64,000 bases of DNA. Origin: Candidatus Fluviicola riflensis. GTDB taxonomy: Bacteria > Bacteroidota > Bacteroidia > Flavobacteriales_D > Crocinitomicaceae. The stretch covers positions 1,476,641 through 1,540,640 of the forward strand of contig CP022585.1 of the NCBI GenBank assembly GCA_002243285.1. The letters run 5' to 3'. The notes beneath the pieces were generated by a model. It saw only the letters and a list, made by a program, of their open reading frames with translations. It had not been told where the DNA came from and did not search any database. A program made the position numbers and the translations under genes. Positions 46,110-54,791 of this stretch are shown here, one piece after another. How positions within the stretch are numbered: the first letter of the stretch is position 1; the number at the start of each line of letters is the position of its first letter.

Positions 46110-46904
46110 TTAATCGTTTCCTTTTACAGAAATCACCGAATAATGAGTAGTCGTAAAGAAGTCGCGCAGAAACGGCAGATTAAAAACAGGCCATAACTTA
46201 CGTGTTTTTAGCTTGAATTTCACTTCGTAATTCGGGTTGATAAAATAGAGCGTTTCGCGGTCGAACTGATAATTGCGTTTTGAAACGATTTTCCGGAAAC
46301 GGGCAATGGAAAGTCCGGTAGATTTCACTTCCAGTAAATTCTCGATTGTTGCTTCGCTTTCGCCGAAAAGCTTCAGGATTCCGCGATACATAAATACCGG
46401 TAGAATATGAAAGTACGGGAGCTTGGTCAGGAATTTACTGCGGCAAATTTGCTGGTGTCCGCCAAACGGCATGCGCCAGGGAGGAAAGGCCAAAAATACT
46501 TTCCCGCCTGGATTGAGAAATTGTTTGAGGTATTCCATGAATTTGTCCTGATCGTGAATGTGCTCAATCGTATCGCGCATAATCACCAAATCGAATCGGT
46601 GAAATGTGTCGGGACTTACTTCATAAATGTCTTGCGCAACCAGTGTTAAGTTGGCTTTCAAAGGATGTTCGGCAAAGAAAACTTCTCCGTTGGCAATTTT
46701 ACTTTCAGACAAATCGATTCCGATCACTTTACAACCAAGGTCAAGGAACGGTTTCAGGTTTCCACCTTCACCACAACCTATTTCAGCTACAACCAGATCC
46801 GGAGTCAGCTTCATGACTTCCTGAATATAGGGAATCACATGCTTTTCGGTGGTAAATACCTGTTCCTGAAAATAACGTTCTCTGTTGGTATGTCTTTCGT
46901 ACAT
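46110..46904 (-). CDS. Class I SAM-dependent methyltransferase
   Basis: Seen: 264 residues from the ATG at 46904; a TTG ten codons upstream is less likely. Motif I is VAEIGCGEGGNLKPF, followed by GIDLSESKIANGEVF, a DTIEHIHDQDKFMEYL segment and FLAFPPWRMPFGG. A C-terminal helical extension follows from about 150 to 264. Known: UbiE/Methyltransf_11-like fold, substrate unknown. Monocistronic. Confidence 0.88.
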   Translation of the reverse strand: MYERHTNRERYFQEQVFTTEKHVIPYIQEVMKLTPDLVVAEIGCGEGGNLKPFLDLGCKVIGIDLSESKIANGEVFFAEHPLKANLTLVAQDIYEVSPDTFHRFDLVIMRDTIEHIHDQDKFMEYLKQFLNPGGKVFLAFPPWRMPFGGHQQICRSKFLTKLPYFHILPVFMYRGILKLFGESEATIENLLEVKSTGLSIARFRKIVSKRNYQFDRETLYFINPNYEVKFKLKTRKLWPVFNLPFLRDFFTTTHYSVISVKGND

Positions 46905-46941
46905 CTTTGTAATCGCTTTCTTGCTTTGGTGCAAAGTGGCT

Positions 46942-46949
46942 CAAAACTA
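46942..46949 (-). promoter_or_regulatory. Candidate -7 box of the methyltransferase gene (TAGTTTTG)
   Basis: TAGTTTTG on the minus strand matches TAnnTTTG and would give a leader of about 35 nt before the ATG at 46904. No TTG lies at the expected -33 position. Confidence 0.45.
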
Positions 46950-47041
46950 CAATTTAGTTTGCAGAATTCAGGAATCGGCTTTTAAAAAGTGTTCGGTTCC
47001 GGATGAACGTATCACTGATTTGGTTGTAAATGGCTTTGTTG

Positions 47042-47049
47042 TAATTTAG
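47042..47049 (+). promoter_or_regulatory. Leader-less box of the WG-repeat gene (TAATTTAG-N4-ATG)
   Basis: TAATTTAG (one mismatch to TAnnTTTG) ends four bases before the ATG at 47054, preceded by GTTG, matching the spacing at the aroK and transglutaminase-like genes. Confidence 0.35.
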
Positions 47050-47053
47050 AAGT

Positions 47054-49780
47054 ATGTTAATCCGGCTGATCGTTTGTTGTTGCTGTCTGATTCCGTTGTT
47101 TGTCAATGGGCAGCTGCGTATTGCTAAAGACAATTTATTATGCGCGTACGGATTAAAGAATGATCAGCAAAAATGGATTGTTCCGGCTTCTTTTGTGACA
47201 TTGGATGTACTTGAAAACGGAGTCTACAAAACATTTGACGGCCAGCTTTATGGATTATTAAATGCCCAGGGAAAAGAAATTATTCCGCCAACCTATGACA
47301 AAATCGAACCAAACGGCTGGGGAATGTACCAGGTTGTTTTAAATGACAAAACCGGGTTCATTAACCGCAGCGGGCAAGTGAAAATCGCACCGGAATATGA
47401 TCGCTACAAATTCACCAAAGATCGGAAAATCCTCTTGTACCGTTCTGTCAAGGATTCAGTTTACATGACTTATTATACCACTTATGTCGATACAAGTGGG
47501 AAAATTTTATTACAGGAACAAAAAGGAATTATTCTGCCGTTTGTAAAACGCTGGAATAGTGACTACGATGATCGGGAGCATCCAACTAAACAATTGGCAT
47601 TTATTGGGGATGGCTTTTATGGTTTTGACAATGTGATGAACAATGTCGGGATTATCGATGAGAATGGCAAAGAAGTCATTCCCCGCATTTACGACCGGAT
47701 AGATTACCGGGATGAACAATCGTTTTGGATCTGGAAGAATGAAAAATTGGGTGCCATATCGCGGACCGGTCAAATCATCATTGAACCGAAATACGTTGCA
47801 TACACAATCGGGGAATACGGTAAACGGCTTGAAATCAGGGGAAATGCTACTCGCTTACTTCAGATTGTGGGAGAGGATGGTAAAAGCGGATTGATGAACA
47901 CATCCGGGCAGGTTGTTTTGGAACCAAAGTACGATCAGATTGAACGGATGTATCCGAATATGCAAACTGATTTGGCAACTTACCTGGTTTATTCGGGAGA
48001 TAAAACGGGCATTGCAGGAAAAAGCGGATCATTGACGTTTGATCTTGTTTACGATACGTTAATTCCAATCGCGATTATTGATCAAAAAGCACCGTACGGC
48101 CAACAAGTGAAAGCCACCTATTTTTTCTTTCGCCAGCAAGGAAAATACGGCTTGATGAAAGGTAATGGTGAAATTCTGGTACAGCCATGCTACGATGAGT
48201 TTGTCCGTTATTACGGAAACCAGCGTTCACTGCAGTTTTTATCCGATAAAACAGAAATTTTGTTATTGGAAATGCGCGCTGATGCCTTGATTAAGGAACA
48301 ATTGCAAAAGGTTTCTTCATTCAAACATATTCAGTTTTTTGGTTCCGGAGATTTATTGTACCCTTTTAAAGAGGATAAACAATCGGGAAGTTTGAAATTG
48401 ATCGAATCATTTGAACAGACGAAACATTTGATTACCGTAAGGGAATATCCACGCGAATATAAGAGCTTGCTTTTTGATCTGAAAGGAAAACCAGTTGGTG
48501 GTAAAAATGTCCGTTATGTCAAATACACAGACAAAGACCATGCAATCATCCGTTGCGAACATAATAAAGTTGGATTGCTGGATGTCAGATCCAAAAAATG
48601 GCTATTGGATACCGTTTACCTTGACGTAAAGCAATCGAACAACGGTAAAGGAAACGTTTATTTTTGGGGACAAATCTATCCGCCAAAAGGAGAACATATT
48701 TCACCCGGATGGCAGGTGTTTGATACCTTAGGGAAATTGAAAATAAAGACTCTTTTCAGTAATGTTGTTACGGGGGGTGACACCGTGATTGTGGAATCTA
48801 ATGGAAAACGCGGAGTCATGAATGGACAACTGGAATGGATCATTGAACCCGATTATCAGCAGTTGCAAAAAATCAGTTCCGATCACTATGTGGTCTATAC
48901 CAAAGGACGGCATTTCGGATTGATCACAGCCTCAGGAAAATTAGTGGCTGATACCATTTTTACGGCGTTTCAACCGGTTTATTCTTTTGAAAATCACTAT
49001 ACAACAAACGCAGAATCCATTGAAAAACCGAGCCAATGGTGGTTGTTTACCAATGAAAAGGAACGCAGGCTATTAAACAACAGTGGAGATTCGTGGTCTT
49101 CAAAAGGTTCCGCTGCAGAACTACAGCAATTGAACCAACACCTGGATGATTTTGTATTAAAAGGAAACAGAAACCAGGCGAGTGGTACATTGAGATTGAT
49201 CATTGAACCGGATTTGGAGGAGAAAGTACGAAAATCGGCAATTAAGAATAATCTGATTGCTCATGTTCGGTCTGAATACAATAAATCAACTCACTGCAAT
49301 GATTTCGACAGAATCATTTATGATCCCCGAACGGAAGCATCACCTTGTTCCGGATCGATCAATTATACGTACCGGCTCATCGATTTCGGGAACAAATTTT
49401 ATACGTTGAAAACAAGTCATTATGTGCAGCACTATTCCATGGAAATGCCTATGGATTCGGAAGAAATTTACCATTTTTATAATGTAGTAAAAGTAGGAAA
49501 TACGTTTCGCAAAGTTGAATTGGCAGACATTTTCGGAACTGGAAATGTGTTGCAGGAAGAATTGTTGCGCATTATCAAAGAACGCGATGACCTGAATTTG
49601 GATTGTTCATCACCGGAAAATATGGTTGGTCGCCTGGAAGGGCGATTTAGTTTGTCGGATAAAGGTGTAACAGTTTATTACAACACCAATACAGTTGGTA
49701 CAGTTGAGTTTCTGATTCCGAAGTCAAGATTGGCACTGCGTAAGGAAAGCAAGTGGATATTACCTTATTTGAGCGAATAA
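47054..49780 (+). CDS. Exported WG-repeat protein with C-terminal DUF3298-like domain
   Basis: Seen: 908 residues with a signal peptide (MLIRLIVCCCCLIPLFVNGQ). WG repeats of about 40 residues each (Y-x-x-I-x-x-x-x-W-G, GFINRSGQVKIAPEYDRY, GLMNTSGQVVLEPKYDQIE) fill roughly 45-680. The last 200 residues (ITEEITARL-free, DFGNKFYTLKTSHYVQHY and later EIYHFYNVVKVGN) resemble the DUF3298/RsiV-like domain. Known: WG repeats act in protein or lipid binding; the target is unknown. A hairpin terminator follows. Confidence 0.85.
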   Translation: MLIRLIVCCCCLIPLFVNGQLRIAKDNLLCAYGLKNDQQKWIVPASFVTLDVLENGVYKTFDGQLYGLLNAQGKEIIPPTYDKIEPNGWGMYQVVLNDKTGFINRSGQVKIAPEYDRYKFTKDRKILLYRSVKDSVYMTYYTTYVDTSGKILLQEQKGIILPFVKRWNSDYDDREHPTKQLAFIGDGFYGFDNVMNNVGIIDENGKEVIPRIYDRIDYRDEQSFWIWKNEKLGAISRTGQIIIEPKYVAYTIGEYGKRLEIRGNATRLLQIVGEDGKSGLMNTSGQVVLEPKYDQIERMYPNMQTDLATYLVYSGDKTGIAGKSGSLTFDLVYDTLIPIAIIDQKAPYGQQVKATYFFFRQQGKYGLMKGNGEILVQPCYDEFVRYYGNQRSLQFLSDKTEILLLEMRADALIKEQLQKVSSFKHIQFFGSGDLLYPFKEDKQSGSLKLIESFEQTKHLITVREYPREYKSLLFDLKGKPVGGKNVRYVKYTDKDHAIIRCEHNKVGLLDVRSKKWLLDTVYLDVKQSNNGKGNVYFWGQIYPPKGEHISPGWQVFDTLGKLKIKTLFSNVVTGGDTVIVESNGKRGVMNGQLEWIIEPDYQQLQKISSDHYVVYTKGRHFGLITASGKLVADTIFTAFQPVYSFENHYTTNAESIEKPSQWWLFTNEKERRLLNNSGDSWSSKGSAAELQQLNQHLDDFVLKGNRNQASGTLRLIIEPDLEEKVRKSAIKNNLIAHVRSEYNKSTHCNDFDRIIYDPRTEASPCSGSINYTYRLIDFGNKFYTLKTSHYVQHYSMEMPMDSEEIYHFYNVVKVGNTFRKVELADIFGTGNVLQEELLRIIKERDDLNLDCSSPENMVGRLEGRFSLSDKGVTVYYNTNTVGTVEFLIPKSRLALRKESKWILPYLSE

Positions 49781-49789
49781 TGAAAAACC

Positions 49790-49817
49790 CGGCGGGCAAA
49801 GTTGCCATTCCCCGCCG
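49790..49817 (-). terminator. Hairpin between convergent genes
   Basis: CGGCGGG at 49790-49796 pairs with CCCGCCG at 49811-49817. On the minus strand it is followed by GGTTTTTC, a short U-run, so it fits as the terminator of the ChbG-like gene ending at 49826. Confidence 0.7.
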
Positions 49818-49825
49818 ATCACGAA

Positions 49826-50842
49826 TTAAATTTTATACTCAATCTGTTTTCCTTGCATTTGCTTACGGTAAGACCCCAATTGAACATCGTTTCCAACATA
49901 CAATTTGTGCAACATCGTTTTGATATCCTGGCTCATCAACGTCAGGTATTCCATTTTTCGCTGAGACATTCCGTAAGTAAGCACATCCAGTTTCTGAGCA
50001 TCAGGCAGGTTGTTTGAATCAGCGAGGTGCATGAAAATTTCCGTGACATAATTCGGGGATTTCTGCTTAAGTGCTGCCAATTGCTCAATCATCCATGAAA
50101 TAGCTTGCGTGCTCGGTTGTCCGTACCAGTGGCCGGATGTGCTGTTGGCCATTCCTCCGGTACGTGTATCGGCATTGGTCATTGTTCTCAAACCTTCCAT
50201 TGTTTTTTTCTCAATGGCGTTTTTGAGCATGGCCACCGTTTTCAGATTCTTGTTTTTGGTACTTTGCAAAATGGTATCAATCCCGGATTTGGCAATCGGC
50301 ATCGGATTCTTGCCGAACTTATAGGTTTTGTTATCACCATCAGCTTCCCAGCGAACCGAGCTTCTGAATGGGATTTTACTTTTAGCCGAGTAATCAATCA
50401 AGACATTTAAAAAGTCGGGGCAAAAAAAGTGAATATTGTGGTGAGACGAAATACAATCAATGCGTTCCGCGCCTACGATATCGGCCAGTTTTTGAAACTG
50501 TACATTCACTTCCTTGCGAACAATAGCCACTTGTGAAGAATCGAAATTAAAGTCGGTAATGTCCCGGAAATGATAACGCTGATTCAGGTTATTCCATTTG
50601 GTAAGCGAGTTTTCTTCCTGGAAAGCTGGCGGGCCAGCGGTTGTGTTGACATGCAATCCGATCCCGCATTTATTTCCTGCATCGTTAATAGCTGTAACCA
50701 ATTGTTTGATAGCGAATTCGTCGGCATAATTTGCCATGACGTGTACCGATGTTACCAATCCGGCAGAAACAGCGCCCAGAATGGCCTTGTTTACGCTGGA
50801 ATTGTATCCGTAATCGTCTGCTGTGATAATCAATTTACTCAT
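49826..50842 (-). CDS. ChbG/HpnK (YdjC) family carbohydrate deacetylase
   Basis: Seen: 338 residues. N-terminal TADDYGYN carries the metal-binding DD pair. Later GIGLHVNTTAGPP has the family HxN, and SHHNIHFFCPD supplies further metal-site histidines near residue 130. Known: ChbG deacetylates chito-oligosaccharides and HpnK acts in hopanoid synthesis. The substrate is unknown here. No signal peptide, so it is cytosolic. Confidence 0.88.
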   Translation of the reverse strand: MSKLIITADDYGYNSSVNKAILGAVSAGLVTSVHVMANYADEFAIKQLVTAINDAGNKCGIGLHVNTTAGPPAFQEENSLTKWNNLNQRYHFRDITDFNFDSSQVAIVRKEVNVQFQKLADIVGAERIDCISSHHNIHFFCPDFLNVLIDYSAKSKIPFRSSVRWEADGDNKTYKFGKNPMPIAKSGIDTILQSTKNKNLKTVAMLKNAIEKKTMEGLRTMTNADTRTGGMANSTSGHWYGQPSTQAISWMIEQLAALKQKSPNYVTEIFMHLADSNNLPDAQKLDVLTYGMSQRKMEYLTLMSQDIKTMLHKLYVGNDVQLGSYRKQMQGKQIEYKI

Positions 50843-50865
50843 AGTGAATGTTTATAGTGATCAGG

Positions 50866-50873
50866 CGAATATA
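50866..50873 (-). promoter_or_regulatory. Candidate -7 box of the ChbG-like gene (TATATTCG)
   Basis: TATATTCG on the minus strand matches the TAnnTTnG form seen at other genes in this window, about 24 nt upstream of the ATG at 50842. Confidence 0.3.
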
Positions 50874-50935
50874 CTAAAAACCTGAATTCGAATTTAATTT
50901 TAGACCGCCGATTCATATCGACTAGCCCATGTTTT

Positions 50936-51066
50936 TTCCCACGAATGCACTCATTTTTTGCTCGGCTAACGCACTCGCTAAGTAGACAACAAATGTTATA
51001 CTTGTGTAATAAATTATAAATAAAGCGTGTCCGTTAGGCACGCTATAATTCGTGAATTTGTGGGAA
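50936..51066. repeat. Dispersed inverted repeat locus 1, CACGAAT word family (order X-Y)
   Basis: Outer arms begin TTCCCACGAATGCACTCA and TTCCCACAAATTCACGAA in opposite orientation. Core X (GCTCGGCTAACGCACTCGC) lies at 50960-50978 and the complement of core Y (GCGTGCCTAACGGACACGC) at 51025-51043. The locus at 59401-59496 has the same two cores in swapped order. Confidence 0.85.
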
Positions 51067-51092
51067 CCAAATGCAAAAACTTGTAAAGTAAA

Positions 51093-51476
51093 TTAGCTGA
51101 CTTTCCCGTCAACAAAATACCATGTTCCATTTTCCAACTGAAATGTTGAATGCTCACGATGAACATTCGGAATACGGTTTTCATCGAGGAAATGAGCGCT
51201 GAAAGTAACTGTTGTAGTAGTGAAATCATGAATTTCAAGTTTCAGCCATGTACATTGTTCAGCCCATTCTTTGATTGTTTTTTTGGAATAATATTTCCGG
51301 GTAGAAGGATGAGTTGTATCCAATAAATAATCGACAGCAATCGTGCAATAAGCGCTGTATCTCGACCGCATTAATTGTTCAGCGGCTCCGGCTTTTTTCA
51401 AGCCTTTAATAAGCGGTTCGCAACACCCGGAAAAAGGCAAAAGCGAACCGCAATAACATGTATTGGCAGATTCCAA
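51093..51476 (-). CDS. ychJ: YchJ-like protein (UPF0225) with SEC-C motif
   Basis: Seen: 127 residues. N-terminal SEC-C zinc motif CYCGSLLPFSGCCEPL, then the YchJ signature AEQLMRSRYSAYCTIAVDYLLDTTHP and an NTF2-like beta sheet ending ENGTWYFVDG. Known: YchJ family members bind metal; no catalytic role is established. It lies 6 nt after the neighbouring secreted-protein gene, so the two are one unit. Confidence 0.9.
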   Translation of the reverse strand: MESANTCYCGSLLPFSGCCEPLIKGLKKAGAAEQLMRSRYSAYCTIAVDYLLDTTHPSTRKYYSKKTIKEWAEQCTWLKLEIHDFTTTTVTFSAHFLDENRIPNVHREHSTFQLENGTWYFVDGKVS

Positions 51477-51482
51477 TTTCGC

Positions 51483-52280
51483 CTATTCACTAATGTTATA
51501 AACTCCCGAAAGCGTTTTGCAGGTACTTCGGTCAACAGAAGCGCATTTTTTCTCAGTCACCGTTACCGATTTTTCGCTCACAACAACAGTTACAAAAGTA
51601 CAACCATCTTCTGTTTCAGCAAAAAGTTGTGTTTCCGATACTCCGGGTTTCAGAATTCCTTCCAGCATATTATTTCCTTCACAATCTTCATAATCTGCGC
51701 CAACAATCGCAAAGAATGAAGTTCCGTCACCGGCAGCTAAAATAGAAATGGCAGAACCATCAGCTCGGGAGTAAGTCATTGGCATTACGAATTCTTCCTC
51801 AGTCAATTCTGTTTCTTCACCATCGGTATATTCTTCGTCGGCGTAGTCTTCTTCATCGTAATAGGTATCAATCGGAGTGTTTTCAATGTACCATGCCTGA
51901 AGTGCTTCGTAATTCAATGTCATGTGATATACCTGATCGGCAGCACCTGAAGTATGAAGCTTCATCGAAGGTTGTTTTTTCTTGTCCAGGAAAAAGTCCA
52001 TCATAAACGGGGCACCTTCCGATTCAATCATATCAACTGTAAACGATTTATTTGTTTTTGTACAAGAACCGTAACCACCGGCAGAAAAAAGTAAGTCTCC
52101 TGTTTCACCAAAAATATTTTGTGCTACGAAAAAGCATTTTCCCTCCGTTTGTTCGCTGGGAGCAAAATCAAATCCTGAACGTCCGGTTTCATCAACATAA
52201 CGCCCGTAATAACTGGCATCGGGCTGAGCGAAAGAGGCAATTGAATAAAGTAGGGTAGTTAAGAAAAGTAAGTGTTTCAT
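51483..52280 (-). CDS. Secreted protein of unknown function
   Basis: Seen: 265 residues with a signal peptide (MKHLLFLTTLLYSIASFAQ). An acidic stretch at about 135-160 (YYDEEDYADEEYTDGEETEL) separates two beta-rich halves. I do not recognise the family. It precedes the YchJ-like gene by 6 nt. Paired C residues (C48-like CFF, GSCTKT, EDCEGN, CKTL) could form disulfides outside the cytosol. Confidence 0.8.
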   Translation of the reverse strand: MKHLLFLTTLLYSIASFAQPDASYYGRYVDETGRSGFDFAPSEQTEGKCFFVAQNIFGETGDLLFSAGGYGSCTKTNKSFTVDMIESEGAPFMMDFFLDKKKQPSMKLHTSGAADQVYHMTLNYEALQAWYIENTPIDTYYDEEDYADEEYTDGEETELTEEEFVMPMTYSRADGSAISILAAGDGTSFFAIVGADYEDCEGNNMLEGILKPGVSETQLFAETEDGCTFVTVVVSEKSVTVTEKKCASVDRSTCKTLSGVYNISE

Positions 52281-52349
52281 GTGTTTTTTTTGATAAATGT
52301 AGGAATTTGTCTCACGCGTTTGTCATTTCTGTTAAAAGGATTTTGTAAG

Positions 52350-52357
52350 TAAGTTTG
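52350..52357 (+). promoter_or_regulatory. Candidate -7 box of the small membrane-protein gene (TAAGTTTG)
   Basis: TAAGTTTG matches TAnnTTTG exactly, about 38 nt before the ATG at 52396. The nearest TTG lies 27 nt upstream, longer than usual. Confidence 0.4.
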
Positions 52358-52395
52358 TTCCGTCGAAAAAATCAATTTGCGAACCGATGTGAATT

Positions 52396-52872
52396 ATGAA
52401 AGAGGTCCAATTGTCTGTTTCCCTTACGCGTGATGAAGTAGTTGAAAAATTGCAGTCCGTTTTTTCAACAGAAAAGTGGAAGCATCTTGATTTGATAACT
52501 CAGGATAGGCAATTTACTCACATTCGTACCAAGAGAACATTATCAGATGTGTTTTTCAGCAGCAATGATGTTGATCCCTTGTTCATCGATTTACACTTGA
52601 AAGAATTTGGACAAACTACACAATTGATTATTACACCAAGTACACAGGGCTATTTACTGGCAATCAAGGTTTTTGTATTACCAGCCATGTGGATTATTGC
52701 TCCCGTATTTGCCGTTTACCATATAGGCTGGAACATTCTCCTGAAACTTATCCCGACACTTTTACTGATTCAGTTGTTATTGTGGTGGATGAACAGATCT
52801 TATACAAAGTATACGCGTGAGATTATGACGGAATTGACTGAAGTATTGAAGCCGTTTGAAGTCAGGAATTAA
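52396..52872 (+). CDS. Small membrane-associated protein of unknown function
   Basis: Seen: 158 residues. N-terminal half is soluble and resembles a PH-like or DUF-type fold (EVQLSVSLTRDEVVEKL). Two hydrophobic segments follow at about 90-135 (VFVLPAMWIIAPVFAVYHIG, ILLKLIPTLLLIQLLLWW). I do not recognise the family. It is 5 nt from the end of the convergent neighbouring gene. Confidence 0.75.
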   Translation: MKEVQLSVSLTRDEVVEKLQSVFSTEKWKHLDLITQDRQFTHIRTKRTLSDVFFSSNDVDPLFIDLHLKEFGQTTQLIITPSTQGYLLAIKVFVLPAMWIIAPVFAVYHIGWNILLKLIPTLLLIQLLLWWMNRSYTKYTREIMTELTEVLKPFEVRN

Positions 52873-52877
52873 GTAAA

Positions 52878-53279
52878 TCATTCCTGAATCAGGTAAAACA
52901 CCAATACACCGATTGCCAGTCCCAGTAAGATCAATGCAATTACATACAATAGGGTTTTGGCTGATGATCGTTGTTTGACAGGATTATTGGCTGGTTGTTT
53001 GACTGTTGAGATCACAGATTCTTCTTTGATAGAATCGCCCGAGCTGGTAACCGGCGTAAACCGTCTGGTAATCGCAGTGAGCATTTCCAGGTTAAGCGTT
53101 TCGATTGCGTTAGCTTGTAGTTCTTCAATGGTGAAAAAGATCGTTCCGTTGCTCAGTTTTACAACGTAGTGAAAAGCATCATTGATCGTATACAGTTCAT
53201 AAGTGCCAATCTGGTGATTAAAAATTTTGACTTTGGTAAGGAGCGATTGGATGTCGCTTTCATTGAACGTGGCCTGCAT
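52878..53279 (-). CDS. Small protein with C-terminal membrane anchor, unknown function
   Basis: Seen: 133 residues from the ATG at 53279; a TTG four codons upstream is less likely. The N-terminal 80 residues are soluble, then a basic linker (PVKQRSSAKT) leads to one C-terminal membrane helix (LLYVIALILLGLAIGVLVFY). Inference: a tail-anchored protein; the role is unknown. Convergent with the preceding gene, 5 nt apart. Confidence 0.7.
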   Translation of the reverse strand: MQATFNESDIQSLLTKVKIFNHQIGTYELYTINDAFHYVVKLSNGTIFFTIEELQANAIETLNLEMLTAITRRFTPVTSSGDSIKEESVISTVKQPANNPVKQRSSAKTLLYVIALILLGLAIGVLVFYLIQE

Positions 53280-53502
53280 GTGTGTTCTCAATTAATGGAA
53301 GTAAGGAGCTTCAATATTTCGTAATAAATAGTTTTTTGGTCGCCGAATAACGGAATTTGTATAAGTAACTTTTCGAATCTTCAATAATACAAGCAATAAT
53401 TGTACTGTTTTACCGTATTTACCACATATTTTTCTGTGGTTTACCGCAATAATTTCATGGCAAACTCTTAGTGGGATAAATTCGTATCCACACCGAAAGT
53501 TG

Positions 53503-53510
53503 TAACTTCG
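53503..53510 (+). promoter_or_regulatory. Leader-less box of aroK (TAACTTCG-N4-ATG)
   Basis: TAACTTCG, preceded by GTTG, ends four bases before the ATG at 53515. It matches TAnnTTnG and has the same spacing as 54792-54799 and 54677-54684. Confidence 0.4.
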
Positions 53511-53514
53511 CCTT

Positions 53515-54015
53515 ATGAAGTTTATCCTTATTGGATTTATGGGATCAGGTAAAAGTACTGTCGGCAAACAATTGGCAGCACAGTTACAATTACCTTTTAC
53601 AGATAGTGATGCCTGGATAGAAGAACAATCAGCTATTTCGGTTTCCCGCATGTTCGAGTTGGAAGGCGAATCGGTTTTCCGTGACTGGGAGCAACGATTC
53701 GTTGATCAGCTGGATGAAAAAGATGAAGTTATTTCCTGCGGTGGCGGACTGCCTTGTTTCAATAATCTGTTGGAGAGCTTAAAAGAAAAAGGTCGCGTTG
53801 TCTATCTGAAAACGTCGATTGAAACACTTACCCACAGATTGAAAGATGAGCGCGAAGATCGCCCATTGGTTGCCTCAATTCCGGATGAAACATTTACAAA
53901 AGAAATTACTGCCCGCTTGTCATCGCGTGAACCCATTTACCTTCAAGCTGATGTGGTCATTGAAACGGATCGAAAAACCGTTGAGGAAATAGTGAACGAG
54001 ATTGCGGAATTTTAA
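53515..54015 (+). CDS. aroK: Shikimate kinase
   Basis: Seen: 166 residues. Walker A GFMGSGKST at 7-15, shikimate-site motif SDAWIEEQ near 33, and ISCGGGLPCF with the P-loop-adjacent Gly run near 80. Adenine-loop arginines appear in DEREDRPLVA. Length matches AroK. Known: phosphorylates shikimate at the 3-OH in chorismate synthesis, upstream of the tryptophan pathway served by the trpG-like gene at 9413. Confidence 0.94.
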   Translation: MKFILIGFMGSGKSTVGKQLAAQLQLPFTDSDAWIEEQSAISVSRMFELEGESVFRDWEQRFVDQLDEKDEVISCGGGLPCFNNLLESLKEKGRVVYLKTSIETLTHRLKDEREDRPLVASIPDETFTKEITARLSSREPIYLQADVVIETDRKTVEEIVNEIAEF

Positions 54016-54040
54016 CCGCATAATCCACATAGACAACATA
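54016..54040. repeat. Single repeat arm, CACATAG word family
   Basis: The 3' end of aroK is followed by CCGCATAATCCACATAGACA-type text related to the arms at 33995-34008. No complementary second arm is seen nearby, so this is a partial or decayed copy. Confidence 0.4.
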
Positions 54041-54066
54041 CATGTTACTGATTGTTCTGGTTAAGT

Positions 54067-54672
54067 TTATTCCTCGTCATCCACTCCGAAAAAGTTCAAT
54101 TGCTGACCACTTTTCTCGCGTTTAAGAAAATAAGCATAAACCGCCGTATGCAGAACCATAATCGCAAAGGCAATTTTGTCGAAAAAGGTAGTATCACCAC
54201 TGTAATAACCAAAACCCAGCATCACCCACATAAACAAAAGGTACAAGCCACAACCGGTGAAAAAAAAGTAAACAAATCGTTCGTTTTTACGCCAAAGCAG
54301 CACTAATCCGATAAAAACCACCAACCAGAAACAAATGGATAATGCGTGAAAAGCTTCCAGGCGGTCAATGAACGCGTTGGGTTCAAATCCGAGCTCTATT
54401 CCACGGGCTTCGATCATTTCGGTAACGTCGATTTCTTTTTGGTCTACAATCATTTCCCGCATGCGGATAGCAATAGAGCCAAGTACCGACCAAATAAGAA
54501 AGATTGACCAGATCACCAAAGCGAGAAAAAAACTGAATTTGGTGTAATTGTCAGGTGTTTCTTTGCCGAAGATAAAATTACGGATACGGATCAGAAGAGG
54601 TAACGGACTGTTTAAGTGTGCCTCAAACTCTTCCCGCAAATTGACTTTTTTTTCTTCTTCTTCCTCCGACAT
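54067..54672 (-). CDS. Four-helix membrane protein of unknown function
   Basis: Seen: 201 residues. Acidic N-terminus (SEEEEEKKVNL). Hydrophobic segments at about 48-70, 108-128, 135-155 and 163-185 (FSFFLALVIWSIFLIWSVL, ALSICFWLVVFIGLVLLW, FVYFFFTGCGLYLLFMWVML and KIAFAIMVLHTAVYAYFL). I do not recognise the family. Its ATG at 54672 follows a leader-less-type box, and a 30-bp palindrome lies 39 nt further upstream, shared with the divergent transglutaminase-like gene. Confidence 0.8.
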   Translation of the reverse strand: MSEEEEEKKVNLREEFEAHLNSPLPLLIRIRNFIFGKETPDNYTKFSFFLALVIWSIFLIWSVLGSIAIRMREMIVDQKEIDVTEMIEARGIELGFEPNAFIDRLEAFHALSICFWLVVFIGLVLLWRKNERFVYFFFTGCGLYLLFMWVMLGFGYYSGDTTFFDKIAFAIMVLHTAVYAYFLKREKSGQQLNFFGVDDEE

Positions 54673-54676
54673 ATGG

Positions 54677-54684
54677 CGAAATTA
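54677..54684 (-). promoter_or_regulatory. Leader-less box of the four-helix membrane gene (TAATTTCG-N4-ATG)
   Basis: TAATTTCG on the minus strand ends four bases before the ATG at 54672, exactly as upstream of the divergent gene at 54804. Confidence 0.4.
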
Positions 54685-54710
54685 CAAAAATGGTTGGTGA
54701 AAAAACGCGG

Positions 54711-54740
54711 TTGAGTGTTCGCAATATTGCGAACACTCAA
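54711..54740. promoter_or_regulatory. Perfect 30-bp palindrome in a divergent intergenic region, operator candidate
   Basis: TTGAGTGTTCGCAAT and its exact complement form a 30-bp palindrome with no loop, in the 131-bp region between divergent genes starting at 54672 and 54804. It lies about 27 bases above one -7 box and about 21 above the other, where a dimeric regulator would control both. Cruciform or terminator use is also possible. Confidence 0.65.
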
Positions 54741-54791
54741 ATTATCGAATTCGGGAATTTTATTTTTGAACGCCAAACACCGATCAATTCG

